Shown in pieces: positions 34,867 to 47,733 of a stretch of DNA of 64,000 nt (its first letter is position 1; each line of letters starts with the position of its first letter). The notes under the pieces are model-generated. The model was not told where the DNA came from and did not search any database. It saw nothing but the letters and a program-made list of their open reading frames with translations. Location of the stretch: positions 5,440,871 to 5,504,870 of the forward strand of contig JANAVB010033216.1 of the NCBI GenBank assembly GCA_029216955.1, read 5' to 3'. The position numbers and the translations under genes were made by a program. This DNA comes from Iris pallida (taxonomy: Eukaryota > Streptophyta > Magnoliopsida > Asparagales > Iridaceae).

Positions 34867-36336
34867 TGTAATACCATGTCCCTACATCATGCCCCGTCTC
34901 CCGTCCATGGGGTGCGCGAGAAAGGAACACTGTTGCAATCGATTAAGTCAGGACCGATTGATCGGCATCGATTGAATCAATTGAAGGGGACCAATTGAAT
35001 TACGATCATTTTCTCGTTATGGAATGGCTTCTTCGGAATCAAGTCCCATATTCAGCAGGTTGTACCTCGAGAATGGACTCTGCGGCTGAGTCGGAAGAGA
35101 CCTCTCGTTGCTCTGCTTTTCTTGTCGTACTTGCTTCTTTGGCTTTAGTTTTCTGAATGCATTTTCATGAATATTTTCGATGGTTTTCATGGCTTACATT
35201 TTCGAACTTCGCATTTGTATCGAACTCGTTGAATGAGACAGTGTTCTAATCTGTTGCTTATTTGATTTCAGGTGATCGCGTAGGCGCCGTCTAGCGCAGC
35301 CAACGGGTCTCTCGCCTCAATCAAACAATTAAAGTGAGTGGCTAACCCTTCTTCCCTCGACCCTCTTTCTCCAATAAACTATTGCATGACATCTCACATA
35401 TACGGGCTATAGAACTGCTTATCATATAATTATTACATGCTTGCTTAATACCATGCTATATAGAACTGTGTTAAGCAAAGATCGAATCGATTAAATGAAT
35501 GTCGCAACGATAACATAAAACGTGCCTTGAATAACTTGTTAACTTGGCACGGTCATGGAAAACTTGTGCACAAGGGAGATTATTTCTTCGGACGGTATTC
35601 CGGAGCCACGGGACCGATTCGGCATAGAAAGAAACATGATAGCTATGCTAGATTGTACTACGGATATTCGGTGCCCTTCAACGGGGCTCGCTACCCGCGT
35701 TGAACGTGCCACCGTCTAAACCAAGCTATAAGTCTGGGATGGCTTGTCATGCCAATGACCTCCACAAATATGCACTAGTATAACTTATGTTATGAAATAT
35801 AACAGGGAAGAACATGGTAAGCTTTGTGTTGCACGGCACGCTCTGCCGTGGGTAAGTTCTAGCATAAAAAAATTTTATTTATGTTGCGTCAAACTGCTTG
35901 CATGAAACTGACTAGGAAGGTAGCGCTCGTGTGTTTTGAAGCGTCGCCCGTGCGAGTGAAGATTTGATCAAATCTCTTTTGAAGATCCCGTAACTCTCTA
36001 AGCAATGATGTCTCAGCTATCCCCTATTCAAGGTGTCTGCATATTTTGGCTGTATAAAGGGGTGTGATGTATGGAACGGCTATCTCATCGACGTTCATTT
36101 TGTAATGGAGTCAGTTTGTAAGCCCGTACGGCACCTTTGTATCGAGTCTGTAATATGATGTTCATTATCAATAAAGTTTAAGTTTCTTCTATACAATGTG
36201 TTCAATTTACTCTACGCACTCTCTTGTTGTTGTGTTTCGGATAACCTTATGAAAGTACCTTGTGCGAGCGCAACCTAGGCTCGTACGTATCACGTCCGAG
36301 GGACGACTATCGATTCTACTGAATCGGGGCATGACA
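34867..36336 (+). mobile_element. Solo LTR of a gypsy-type element (1470 bp)
   Basis: Starts TGTAATACCATG and ends GGGGCATGACA, flanked on both sides by GATCG. There is no second LTR, primer site or internal region. A TATAAAGGGG promoter-like box lies near 36052 and an AATAAA signal near 36172. The end is similar to those of elements 1 and 2 (CTTGTGCGAGCGCAA and GGGG-ATGACA), so it is a relative. It arose by recombination between two LTRs. Confidence 0.87.
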
Positions 36337-36341
36337 GATCG
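36337..36341 (+). repeat. Target site duplication of solo LTR, right copy
   Basis: GATCG. Confidence 0.85.
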
Positions 36342-36593
36342 GTGGATGAGGAGGCGGTCGTCCGATGCGGTGGTGCTACGAGGCGGAGAAGATCGATGAC
36401 CGGGGAGGAGAGGCGGTGACTGGGTTCTTGGGAGCGTCGAGACGGCTACTGTCAGTGGAGATCCAAGAAGAGCTACGGTGGTGGTGACGGTGGAGGTGGC
36501 CCGGTGATGGCTGTGATTCTTGGTGGTGATGGTGGTGGTTGACTCGGCCAGCGGAGGAGCTCTGGACGGAGACACGGGAAGTTGGGGTCGCCG
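36342..36593. other. Unassigned GC-rich host sequence, part 2
   Basis: GGTGGTGGTGA-type purine-rich DNA between solo LTR and CACTA element. A minus frame rich in Pro, Ser and Thr is low-complexity and not convincing as a gene. Confidence 0.4.
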
Positions 36594-36622
36594 CACTACA
36601 ACAAAAATACCCTTTAATGACG
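36594..36622 (+). repeat. CACTA left terminal inverted repeat
   Basis: Begins CACTACAACAAAAATACCC. One mismatch over 29 bp with the reverse complement of 47734-47762. Confidence 0.93.
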
Positions 36623-38186
36623 CTTGATAAGGGGATTTAATGACGGCTGATAAAGAAGCGTCATCAAAGTTCAGCAAGACTGTAATCTATGACGGTTATC
36701 TATAAAAGTGTTATTGAATGTCTCTCAGTGGTACGAGCGTTATGAAAAAAACACAAATTTTAAGTCGAAATCTCGACTCTCCCGCACTTACTCCCGCACT
36801 TAAGTCGAAAAGTCCCTTCTCCCGTACTTACTCTCTTTCTCCTTCTCTCTCTCCTCCCGCTTCCCAACTCCCTTCCGCCCGCTCCGACGCTCCCGAACTC
36901 CTCTCAGCCCGCTCCGGCGCTCCCGATCAACTCCCCTCAGCCCGCTCCCCGCTCCCCGTGCCCCAACTCCCCTCAGCCCGCTCCCCGCTCCCCAAGGTTT
37001 GTCCTAAATTTTTTTTTATTTTGTGCCCTAATTTCTGCACATTCTCTACTGCCAATTTTCTACTGCCAATTTTTTAGACACTGAGACACATTTGAGACAC
37101 ATTCTCTACTGCCAATTTTTTCTTATTTAGTAAAATGCCCTAATGCCTCGACTTGATTTTAGTAAAATGCCCTAATTTTGACCTATTTTCTATTTCCTAG
37201 TTTTCGAAAGATGGCTGAAATATCTTTGAATGCATGTTTGGAAATCTTTGAAAGAATTTTCTTTTTTTTTACTAATTTGTGAGGCATTTTCTTCGTCCGC
37301 GCGTTGGTTCATCTTATTGTTTCTTTCTTTGTTGGTTCTTGCAGGGTGGAAGGGTGTTAATTCCATTGCTTTCGGACGAATACTTACAAGTTCAACTTCA
37401 TGGAGACACGTTCGGGTAGCAAGGTTTGTTTTGGTTCATGGAGACATGTTCTTTTCAATTGCCCTATTTTCTAGAAATCATGGACAAGAAAGAGATCAAT
37501 GTCCCTGTAACGTCGTGTATGACACATGTTGAACACGTTATTTTTACACTCGAAATTACTCCAGGTCACGCAGAAATCGGTACCGTGTCTGTGTTTGTGC
37601 CATGTCATATTGTCTTTAAATCAAGTCCTGTTCTTCTTAGATTAAATTACTCCAGGCAATACAACTTATTTTTTTACAGTGTGCACGTTGCTCATGCATT
37701 GAGGGTGGGATGGATCTTTGACATCAATATATGCAATTGTTTGACTGTACATCTTTAGATTAAACGATATCGGTCCTGTTGGATGTGAGCGTTGACCAAC
37801 TCTTTTTTTAGGTTTATTTGACCCTTTTTTGTAGTTATGTAGATGACTCATATAGACTTTCTCAATATATATTCTTACATATTTTGACATTTTGTTACCT
37901 TTTATACCCATATGCACATATAGGGAATTGTAAACCATTTTCTGTTTTGTAATAACGAAATGAACTATTCCTAAGTCATGTTCTTCTTCTTTTTTAACTC
38001 TAGCAATTAAAGTTATATTCTGGAATCAACCTTCTCCACTGTCATGAGTCTGAATTTATTGGCCATATCTACTTCACATTGGCCATTCTGGAATCAATCT
38101 TCTCCGCATTCAGCTTGAAACGAAACTTTCAAGTTACAATCACTTACTCGATGTTTTGCTTTATTATACAGAGGAATATATCATGG
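36623..38186 (+). promoter_or_regulatory. CACTA subterminal and 5' region
   Basis: TTTAATGACGGCTGATAAAG and AAGCGTCATCAAAG-like copies lie within 110 bp of the end (likely transposase binding sites). They are followed at 36770-36995 by a C-rich tract with tandem CTCAGCCCGCTCC units, probably promoter or 5' UTR, and by AT-rich presumed non-coding exons or introns to 38186. An acceptor-like TTATACAG precedes the coding start. Confidence 0.5.
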
Positions 38187-41100
38187 ATGACAAAGCACCT
38201 ATTATCGGAAGAATATAGAGCCGAAGTTGATGAATTTATGGAGCATGTTAAAGCTAGTGGGGATGATCTCGACTTCATTAGATGTCCATATAATGAGTGC
38301 GAGAATCTCTATAGTATGAGTTTAGAAGATGTAAAATTTCATTTGACGACAGTTGGTATCGATCCAAGGTATACTATATGGATATGGCATGGAAAAGTTG
38401 ATCCTAATGAAGTGTGTGAGGATACATGTGCGTCTATTTATAAGGACTATGATATGGGTACTTTAAATGATGTGGCAGATACACTAGAGATGTTCCATGC
38501 ATTAAAAAGGAACGACATTGAAGGAGATGATGAAGAGAACTTTAATTCATTGCTTGATGATGCTAAGAAACCATTGTATAATGGTTGTAAAAAGTATACG
38601 AAGCTATCTGCGATAGTGAAGCTCTTTAGTATCAAGGCCAAGAGTGGTTGGAGTGATAAAAGCTTTTTAGATGTGTTGACATTGTTCGCCGACATGCTTC
38701 CGACAGAAAATGAATTGCCTGTAACTACTAGGGAGGCTAAGCGTTGCTTCTCAATATTTGGAATGGAATATAAGAGAATACATGCATGTCCGAATGATTG
38801 CATACTCTATAGAAAAGATTATGAAAATGCAACCTTATGTCCTACGTATGGAACGTCGAGATATAAGGTAAAGAAGAATATGTCTGAACAAAGTCAGGAA
38901 GAGCAAAAGAAGGGCATCCCAGCTAAAGTTCTATGTTACTTTCCACCCATTTTACGCTTTAAAAGGTGGTTTCGATCGGTACAAACATCAAAGAATTTGA
39001 CATGGCATGTAGACGGAAGGGAAGTTGATAGCCAATTGCGTCATCCCGCAGATTCATCGACGTGGAAGACAATTGATGATAAATTTCTAGAGTTTGCAGC
39101 AGAAGCAAGAAACCTTCGACTCTCTCTTTCAGCCGATGGGATTAATCCATTTAGTTCACTCAGTAGTAGGTACAGTTGTTGGCCTGTAATGCTAAATACT
39201 TATAATTTACCACCTTGGTTGTGTATGAAGAAAAAGTTCACATTGTTGACATTGTTGATATCAGGCCCCCAACAACCTGGAAATGACATAGATGTTTACT
39301 TAGCACCATTGATTAAGGATCTCCAGTTGCTGTGGAAGGATGGAGTTGTGACTTACGACGCCTATCGGCAAGAATCTTTTACATTGAGAACTGTATTGTT
39401 ATGGACTGTTAACGATTTTCCTGCATATGACAACTTGTCTGGTTGTTGTGTGAAAGGATATTTTGCTTGTCCAATATGCAACAAAAATACTTATTCAGAT
39501 AGATTGAAACATTGCAACAAGAATATTTATACTGGTCACAGAAGGTATTTGCCGCATAACCATTCTTTTCGATCACAAAGAAAGGCATTTAATGGTGACA
39601 AAGAGTTCGGAACTCATCCTGAACCATTAAGTGGGGAACAAATATTAATAAAGGTTGCGAGGATTCCGGTTTCTTGGGGGAAAAAGAAGATGTTCCAGAA
39701 AAAGATATCAGAGAAGAAGACTTCAATGAAGAAGAAGGAAGCAGAAGTGCAAAAGAAATTGACACCAAAGAAGAGAAAAAAAGAAGTACAAAAAGACAAA
39801 GTTACAAGTTGTTGGAAGAAGAAATCCATTTTTTTTAGCTAGAGTATTGGAGATATCTTCCTATTAGACATAACTTGGATGTCATGCACATTGAGAAGAA
39901 TGTCTGCGATAGTATCATTGGGACCCTATTAAATATTCCTGGAAAAACAAAAGATGGGATCAATAGTCGCAAAGATCTTGTAGAGATGGGCTTAAGGAAA
40001 GAATTGGCACCTCATAATAAGAAAAATAGGATTTATCTTCCAGCTGCATGTTATTCTTTATCGAGGCAAGAGAAAAGAATAGTGTGTCAAACTTTGCATG
40101 ACCTTAAGGTCCCAGATGGTTACTCTTCGAATTTTAGATGTAATGTCTCATTGGAAGATCTAAAGTTATATGGTCTCAAATTCCATGATTGTCATGTTCT
40201 TATGCAACAACTACTTCCTGTTGCAATACGTGGTGTGTTGCCAAAGCATGTGAGATGTGCTATTATACGAGTATGTTTCTTCTTTAATGCCCTTTGTGCC
40301 AAAGTCGTGAATGTACAAAAATTGCAAGATATCCAAAATAATCTTGTGATCACATTGTGCTTATTGGAAAAATATTTTCCACCATCATTCTTTGACATAA
40401 TGGTACATCTAATGGTGCACCTTGTCAGGGAGGTCGAACTTGGCGGTCCGGTTTTCTTCCGATGGATGTACCCACCAGAGAGGTTGGTCTAGTCTGAACT
40501 TTGATTTTCATTATGTAGTAACATGATTGATGTTTGTGTAATCATTTTTATCTTTATCATTTGTTCATTATAGGTTTATGGGTGTGATAAAGGGTTATGT
40601 GAGAAATAAGAATCGTCCTGAAGGGTGTATTGCACAATGCTATATCGCAGAGGAAGCCATTGAGTTTTGTTCAGAATATCTAGAAGAACAACCCGCCATT
40701 GGAGTTCCTTCTACGAAGAATGAGGAAAAACCTACAGGAAAAGGAAATATCTGTGAAGTTGACCGCTTATCTTTGGACCAAGCACATCTTTATGTGTTGC
40801 ACAACACAAATGATGTTCAACCTTATATCGAGTAAGGATGTCTATATTACTCTTTACTTAGTTTTATCTTTGGACCAAGCACATCTTTTTTTATGTTTCG
40901 CTTTGTAATTAACAAAATTCTACTTATTACTTGATAGGGAGCACGAGGCTTACTTGAAAAAGTTGCACCCTCGTAGAGTGAAAAGTGCAAAATGGTTAGA
41001 AGATGAGCACAATCGCAGCTTTATTAGTTGGTTATGATCAAGGGTATTGATTAAGCTACTATATTTTATGTTCTACTTAGTGAAAATAAAATATTGAACT

Positions 41101-41780
41101 TAGGAAAAAAAATGACAGGTTGAGGCTGCGGAAGAAGACCCAACTGCAATGTCTCTGATGAATTAAAATGGATAGCTCAAGGACCTCGACATCACGTGAC
41201 TAAGTTCCCAGGTTATACAATTAATAGGTGTCACTATCAAACGAACGATCGTGACGACGTACGAGTCAAGCAAAACAGTGGAGTGACTCTAGTGGCAAAG
41301 ACTTTTCAAGTTGCTAGCACAAAGAACAACAATCCCATCATCTCAGATATGACATTTTATGGTGTCATCAAAGAGATTTGGTTGCTTGACTATTTCTCCT
41401 TCCAGATTCTCGTCTTCAAGTGTGATTGGGTTGACAGCAAGAATAGTGTTAAGGTGGATGAACTTGGTTTTACATTGGTCGAGCTTGGTAGAGTTGGCCA
41501 CAAGTCTGACTCGTTTGTTTTGCCCTCTCAAGTAAAGCAAGTATTTTATGTTCCTGATCAATTGGATAAAAATTGGTCAATCGTTTTATCGGCTCCGCAA
41601 AGGACTTATTATGATGAAGACAATGACGATGAGGGAATCGATTATTTTGATTCAGTTGAAACTTGCAATAAAGTACCGGATTTTGAGTCATTTGATGTTG
41701 TTGATGAATCACCCTCGACCTATTTACGTGAAGATTGCGAGGGAACTTGGATTGCACAATCCAAATCTTCTTGTTGAAAT
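38187..41780 (+). pseudogene. TNP2-type CACTA transposase gene, one frameshift
   Basis: The DDE-type transposase that cuts the element out. The start is taken at the ATG in WMTKHLLSEEY, usual for this family. Domains in order: N-terminal transposase-associated zinc region (RCPYNEC ... HLTTVGIDPRYTIW), TNP2 domain (KRCFSIFGMEYKRIHACPND, CYFPPILRFKRWF, WTVNDFPAYDNLSG, YFACPICNKNT), a Lys-rich stretch (39680-39800), then after a frame change near 39829-39842 the LDVMHIEKNVCDSIIGTLL region and DUF4218. A likely intron (about 40486-40573) leads to MGVIKGYVRNKNRPEG. Further exons are 40937-41035 (EHNRSFISWL) and 41120-41780 with DUF4216 (YGVIKEIWLLDYFSF ... VFYVPDQLDKNWSIVL). The break lies in a run of eight T, where one extra base explains both the stop and the shift. 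Confidence 0.9.
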
Positions 41781-42478
41781 GTTGCTGCAAGTGAATTGGT
41801 TAAAGAAATGTTGCTGCAAGTCTGAAATGTTGCTACAAGTGAAAATTACTCTATATCAAACCTGGGTGTATCTCAGATTTTGTTACTTATATCTGAGATT
41901 TTGTTGAACAAACATTGCATAGATTGAACTGAGATTTTGTTGAACAAACATTGCATAGATTGAACTGAGATTCAAATTGAACCTGAGAATATAATTTATT
42001 TGAATGTTTAAACTGAGTTTGCTTGAAAAACCTGAGAATGGGTGTATCTCAGATTTTGTTACTTATATCTGAGATTTTGTTACTTATATCTGAGATTATG
42101 TTACCTATATCAAACCTGGGTGTATCAGATTTTGTTACCTGTATCTCAGAATGGGTGTATCTCAGATTTTGGGTTTACTTTTATAATGTTAATTGGTATT
42201 CTTAATCTCAGATTTTTACTTATATCAAACCTGAGAATGGGTGTATCTCAGATTTTGTTAGAATTATCAGGTTTGGTCTTCTTAATCTCAGATTTTGTTA
42301 GTTGAATCTCAGTTTTCAAGCACATTTTATGTTTCATGCTATTTCAAGCACATTTTATTCTTAATCTCAGATTTTGTTAGTTCAATCTCAGTTTTCAATC
42401 ACATTTTATGTTTCATGCTATTTCAAGCACATTTTAGCAAGATTAATATGAATATAATTATGCCATTTATTTGTTACA
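41781..42478. repeat. Intergenic ATCTCAGATTTTGTTA repeats in the CACTA element
   Basis: At least ten imperfect copies of [T/A]CTCAGATTTTGTTA or its near forms, separated by 10-60 bp. No coding frame. It lies between the two CACTA genes. Confidence 0.75.
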
Positions 42479-45400
42479 GGCTACACAGCACAGTGAGGAT
42501 TCCGGGGAACAAAATTGTAGCCGAAAAAAAGGTAGAGGGGCATCAAAATCCAAAAAAGTCAGCAAAATCAAAGTTGATGAAGAGAGGATAAAGATCATTT
42601 ATAACGATGTTGGGCAACCAATTCGTGAAGGAAAAATTAGTTTGGCAACTTACTGCGGCATCACAGTAAAGTCCTTAGTAAAAATAACTTATCCAAATTG
42701 GCATAAAGTGCCAGAATCAGTTAAAAAGAGCTTATGGACTGCTATTCAGGTAAAAATAATGTGTGTTCCTGAGAATTTCAGTTTGAATGTTCCTTTGTAT
42801 GCCATGTTTCTTGACCTTGAATTAACTATGCAATGTTTGTTCCTGAGAATTAACTATGCAATATTTGTATGCCATGTGTGTTCCTGAGAATTTCAGTTTG
42901 AATGTTCCTTTGTATGCCATGTTTCTTGACATTGAATTAACTATGCAATATTTGTTCCTGAGAATTGATAAACTGTTGTGTATGTTCCTTTGAATGTTCC
43001 TTTGTATGCCATGTTTCAAATTGATTTGTAGGCTCAACATGTGTGTTCCTGAGAATTTCTGTTTGTATGCCATGTGTGTTACTGAGACACTCTACTAATT
43101 TTCCTAAGGATGTACACAATTTGAGACACCCAAACCTATCTACTGCTCACTGAATTCTCTACATAACACACACACGCATGTACAAACTGGAAACCTATCT
43201 ACATACCATATATGCATTGCCTGCACATAGAGAGCTCAGGTCTGGACATGAAGTTCAGATAAGTGAACTAAGTTCAGACTTGAATTCACTTGTTCACTAC
43301 ACCATTGAATGCTTGAATTCAAGTCTGAACGTATTCAGACTGGAATGCTTTACATGTTATGCACTATGTTATGCACTCATGTATAGATGTTGAATATTTA
43401 TTTTCTGTTGTAGGCCAAATTTGACTTGGATCCAAATAGTCAAGCCTTTGTGTTAGCATCCATGGCTCGAAGTTGAAGGGCATTCAAAGGTCAACTCACC
43501 AAGCATTGGATTTATCTGAATGAGGGCAATCGTGAGCTTCTCAAGCACCCTCCACCAAAGTACTCGGGGATCTTGAAACAATCTGTGTGGGAGGAATTCG
43601 TCAAAAGCAGACTGTCTGCAAGTTTTAAGGTTAACTTGTCAAAATTATTTTTTTATGCATAACAAGGATGACTAGGTCCCTATTATATATATTATTTCTT
43701 CTCTACCTTCATGTGTTGTAATCATAAGAAAATGAGCAAGGAGCAAAGTGCACGGAGAGCCAAGGCCAAGTTTCCTCATCGTTTAAGCAGGAAGGGATAT
43801 GCCGGTCTTAAAGAGGAGCTGGTAATGCATATTTGTATATCAGTTAACATGATTTACATGTGGACATATATATTATAACGTGGTTTTTTCTTTCAAAACA
43901 GCGACGACAGTTGGGGGGAAAATATATAGATGACAGAAGTTTTTTTTGGACAAAAGCACGAGTTACTAAGGCCGGTACATTTATTAACGATGGGACCAAG
44001 GACGTAGCTATGAAAGTGGTGAGTATATATCGTCCAGTCTATTAAGAGAAATCCTGCTTATCAACATGCTTATATTTCTAAAACCTTGTACTTTTTATAG
44101 GAGGAATACAACAAACAAAAGGAAGATGGGAGTTTGGTGACCGAAGGAGCTGCGGATATTCTAACCTTGGCGTTGGGCACTCCCGAGCATTCGGGACGTA
44201 TTCGGGGTTTGGGATTAGGACCGACAGCAACGACCTATTTCAAGCTTCCAAAACGGGGAATGAAAAAACAAAATGAACTACTCAAGTCCCAATTGGAAGA
44301 GGAGCGTAAACGGAGACAAGAATTGGAGATTATGCTAAAAGAATTTCAAGCCCAAGGAGCTTCACAAACATCTGAGAAGGTTGCTTCCAATACCAAAGGA
44401 AGTGGTAATAGGAAATATATAATGTCTCGTAAGAATGAACGCGAGTCTCCTGGAAACAAGAGCCCATCATATGGTTCTAAGGTAATGATTATTACAGTTA
44501 GTTCCATTTCATCTAATAAGCTTTTCTTCTTCTTTTTTTGTCTAATACATTTATTCTAATATGCTTTTCTATCTTCTTTGAAAAGCTGAAACAGAATACA
44601 AAGTTAAGTGAGCAAAAATTCATAACATATCCTACATCAGACATTGGCATGGTAATTACATATATTCAATACATAATCTTTATTCAACAACTTAATTATA
44701 ACATGTAGTAATTATATCGAGAAATAACTGTTTCTTATTTTGTTTAGGGAACCAAATGTAAGCTAGCAGTGGGCACAAAAGAAAATATTGTTGCCGAGGG
44801 AATTGTCTTTGAAGGGTGTGGACCAAATGAGAAAATTCATAATATTGAATTAGGAGAACATAATGTTAGGGTTTCAATTATGAAAGCCCTTCAACCTACT
44901 GTGAGCCTTCCCGTGCCACTTCATGGAGAAATGGAAGTTGTTAAAGATGCAATTGGGTCTTTAGTAGCTTGGCCCAAAGAGTTTATTGTTGGTGGTCTTC
45001 AGGTAATATTATTTAATGCTAGTGTCAATATCTTTTATGAAATTGTTGAAAAAAATTCCAATTGAATCTGACAATGTTCAACCTTTGAAGGTTGCTGGCT
45101 GTGGTAGGGAGATAATTGACACTTTCGAAGAGATGGTAGAAACCATTAAGGCTACCGACCCTCATCTTAAAATACCATTGGAAGGAATGTTCGGAACCTT
45201 TACTCCAAATTGTTATCTTTCTAAAATCATTCTGCAGGAGTTATGTAGGATGGCATGGCTAGATGTGAATCCTGTTGTTGCCTATATGAGGTAAGAAATA
45301 TGAAATTTATATTCTAAAATTTTTATTTTGCGATTGACACCATATTCAACTATTCTTTTGGCTTTAGGTTTTTGCTTGATAAATTTCCAAACTCTCGGGA

Positions 45401-46219
45401 GCTTTTCATAATGTTCAACCCTTCTGCTATGAGTAAGGCATCCGGGCCTACAATAAGCAATCTGGTTAGAGAAAGGCTCCAAGAGGCTAAAAAAATCCAA
45501 ATTTGCTTCATTCCATTCATTTACAAGGAGTAAGAAGTTTTAATCAAGTAGCAAGATTTTTCTTTCCTATTCAATAACCAAATTGTTTTATTCCATTCAT
45601 GTTCCCTTTAATATAGGAAGCATTGGATTCTAATTGTTGTTGAGCTCTCTACCTTTAATGTTTACTGGTTGGACTCGTTGTGTTTTAAACCGAGAGGAGA
45701 TATTAAGTTATTTTTCAATACGTGAGTGAAATTATTATTATTATTGTTAATATTTTAATAAATGTGTATATTCTGATGTTAGTATATATAATTATTTTCT
45801 ACTAGTGGCCTCAACACAGCATATATTGGTGGTAAAAGATCAAATAGAAGTCCTACTTGGAAATTACCCAAGGTAATCAAACTAATATATGACTTATTAT
45901 AATCATGGACATTATATTCTCTTACAAATAATATCTTCATGTAGGTCCCGAAACAACCTGGAGGTTATGAATGCGGATATTTTGTTATGAAATATATGCG
46001 GGATCTCATGGAAGACCCCTCTCCTACTATTGAGTCAAAGATAAGTTGTTCATTAATTTAATTCTTAATTACTTTTCTGAAATTATACAAACTAATGTAA
46101 CTATTTTTTTGACTTTTTAGCTAAAAATATTGGCTGGAAAATCAACATACACGCAGGAAGAACTAGATGATGTCCGATGCGAATTCATCGAATTCGTTGC
46201 CAATCATATGGATATATGA
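42479..46219 (+). pseudogene. CACTA second gene: En/Spm-type region fused to Ulp1-like C48 cysteine protease
   Basis: Multi-exon. Coding blocks lie at about 42479-42748, 43415-43630, 43733-43822, 43903-44020, 44101-44481, 44748-45002, 45090-45291, 45368-45530, 45619-45721, 45806-45871, 45945-46039 and 46122-46219, each with plausible GT/AG borders. The first half matches the plant En/Spm 'Transposase_24' region (KVPESVKKSLWTAIQ, WEEFVKSRLSASF, HRLSRKGYAGLKEEL, LGTPEHSGRIRGLG), followed by a coiled coil (NELLKSQLEEERKRRQELE). The C-terminus is a Ulp1/C48 peptidase with His (HWILIVV), Asp (WLDSL), Gln (KQPGG) and Cys (YECGYFVMKYM). It ends NHMDI, TGA at 46217. Near 43475 a TGA replaces the expected Trp (AS MARS*RAFK). 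A role in removing SUMO-like modifiers is inferred from the family only. Confidence 0.85.
42760..43090. repeat. Intronic TGTTCCTGAGAATT / TATGCCATG repeats
   Basis: Five or more imperfect copies of TGTGTTCCTGAGAATTTCAG and TCCTTTGTATGCCATGT within an intron of the second CACTA gene. Confidence 0.75.
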
Positions 46220-47420
46220 GGGTCAAGGTACTCATTTCACTCATTTCCATTACTGATACGAGACACCCTACTGTCACATGGACACAATACACTCAAGACA
46301 CTCACTAAACTATGACTGATAGTCCTACCCTCTGTTCTGTTTGTCGAACATCAATTTGTGGTTATGGATTTGTTAGGGTTTGTGGATTTGTTGTGGATTT
46401 TGAAACATCAATCACAGCTTTGATTTTCAATCAAATAGCATAAGCTTTTTCCATATTTCTTCTACTTTGCTGCTAAGAATAATACTTCAATTCATATTTA
46501 AGTTAATAACAAAAGATAAAATGTTTCATGTGCTATTTATGCATTTCTTGTATGATCAAGTGGTTTAGGCATCTTTTGGGAATTTCTTATATAAAGGAAC
46601 TGAAAATGTTTCATGTGTTGTTTATGCATCTCTTGTATGATCAAGTGGTTTAGGCATCTTTTCGAAATTTCTTATATAAAACATTTTTGGCCTACCTGGA
46701 AATGTAGCCTACCTGGAATTTCTTATATAAAACATTTTTGAACTGGAAATGTAGCCTACTGCTTTGGCCTGGCCTGCTGCCACTTGCCCTACCTGCAGGC
46801 AATAGCCTCAAGCCTTAGCCCAACATCTGCAGCATCAGTGGCCTTAGCCAACATCTGCTGCCACTTGCCTACAGCAGGTCAAGCTGGAAAGGGGGAGGTG
46901 AATGAGTCCCCTGCTGCTGCTAATGTAGCCTACTGTCACTTGCCCTACCTGCAGGCAATAGCATCAGGCCTTATAAGCCAACATCTTTTTGATAGTTACA
47001 TTATATATACACAAGATGAATCTAACAGAAACTCCACACAACAGTTTCCCACAACATATGTTGAATTGTGATCTTATAAATGTGTGTTTTTAATCAGGAC
47101 TTATATCATTATATCACATTTATTAATCCTTGTTTTATCTTTTGCAGGGAACATGTGCTGTGGACACAGGTCTTCATGTGACTAAGTTGTATGTTATGGT
47201 GTGGGATATGTGGATAGTTTTGATGTAAAGTGTACTAGCTATATTGGATACTGATCTATAGATTTTTGTGAATATGTATATATATATGGCCTGAGAAATG
47301 TGGAATGATAGCTAAAGTGTACTCTATTTTGAGACAATAGAATGTACCCTATTTTGAGACAATGAAATGGAGATTAATGTTATATTTCAATGTTTTGTTG
47401 TGAATATGGTTCAAATTAAG
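46220..47420. other. CACTA 3' non-coding region
   Basis: 3' UTR-like DNA with a near-perfect direct repeat of about 75 bp (ATGTTTCATGTGCT... near 46519 and 46607) and a CCTACCTGCAGGCAATAGC repeat (about 46789 and 46946). No coding frame. Confidence 0.5.
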
Positions 47421-47459
47421 TGGTTGTTTTCGAATTCAATTGAGCAGGGTTTGGAATGT

Positions 47460-47733
47460 ATAACATGCAGTATAGAGCGTTATAAATGTTATACAAATGA
47501 CCAATCATAACGCTTTCAAAATGTCCTGACTCCAACCATATTAAATATTCATAACGTTTTTACATAACTATCCATAACGCTTTGAAACTAGAACGTAGTA
47601 GAAATTCATACTATTAATGACGTTTTCGGACGATTTATCTATAACGCTTTGAAAAACATTTATAACACCCGCTTTCATAACGCTTGGATTAAGAAAAAAC
47701 CGTCATGGTTCGTCATTAATGACGGTTTTTAGC
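47460..47733. promoter_or_regulatory. CACTA right subterminal repeats
   Basis: CATAACGCTTT, CATAACGTTTT, TATAACGCTTT and CATAACGCTTG recur every 40-70 bp, then GTCATTAATGACGG just inside the TIR. Such arrays are the binding sites for the element-encoded DNA-binding protein in other CACTA elements. Confidence 0.7.

Noticed and set aside
36207..36677. 156-codon minus-strand frame across the solo LTR end and CACTA TIR
   Set aside because: It crosses two element boundaries and is low-complexity Ser/Thr/Pro.
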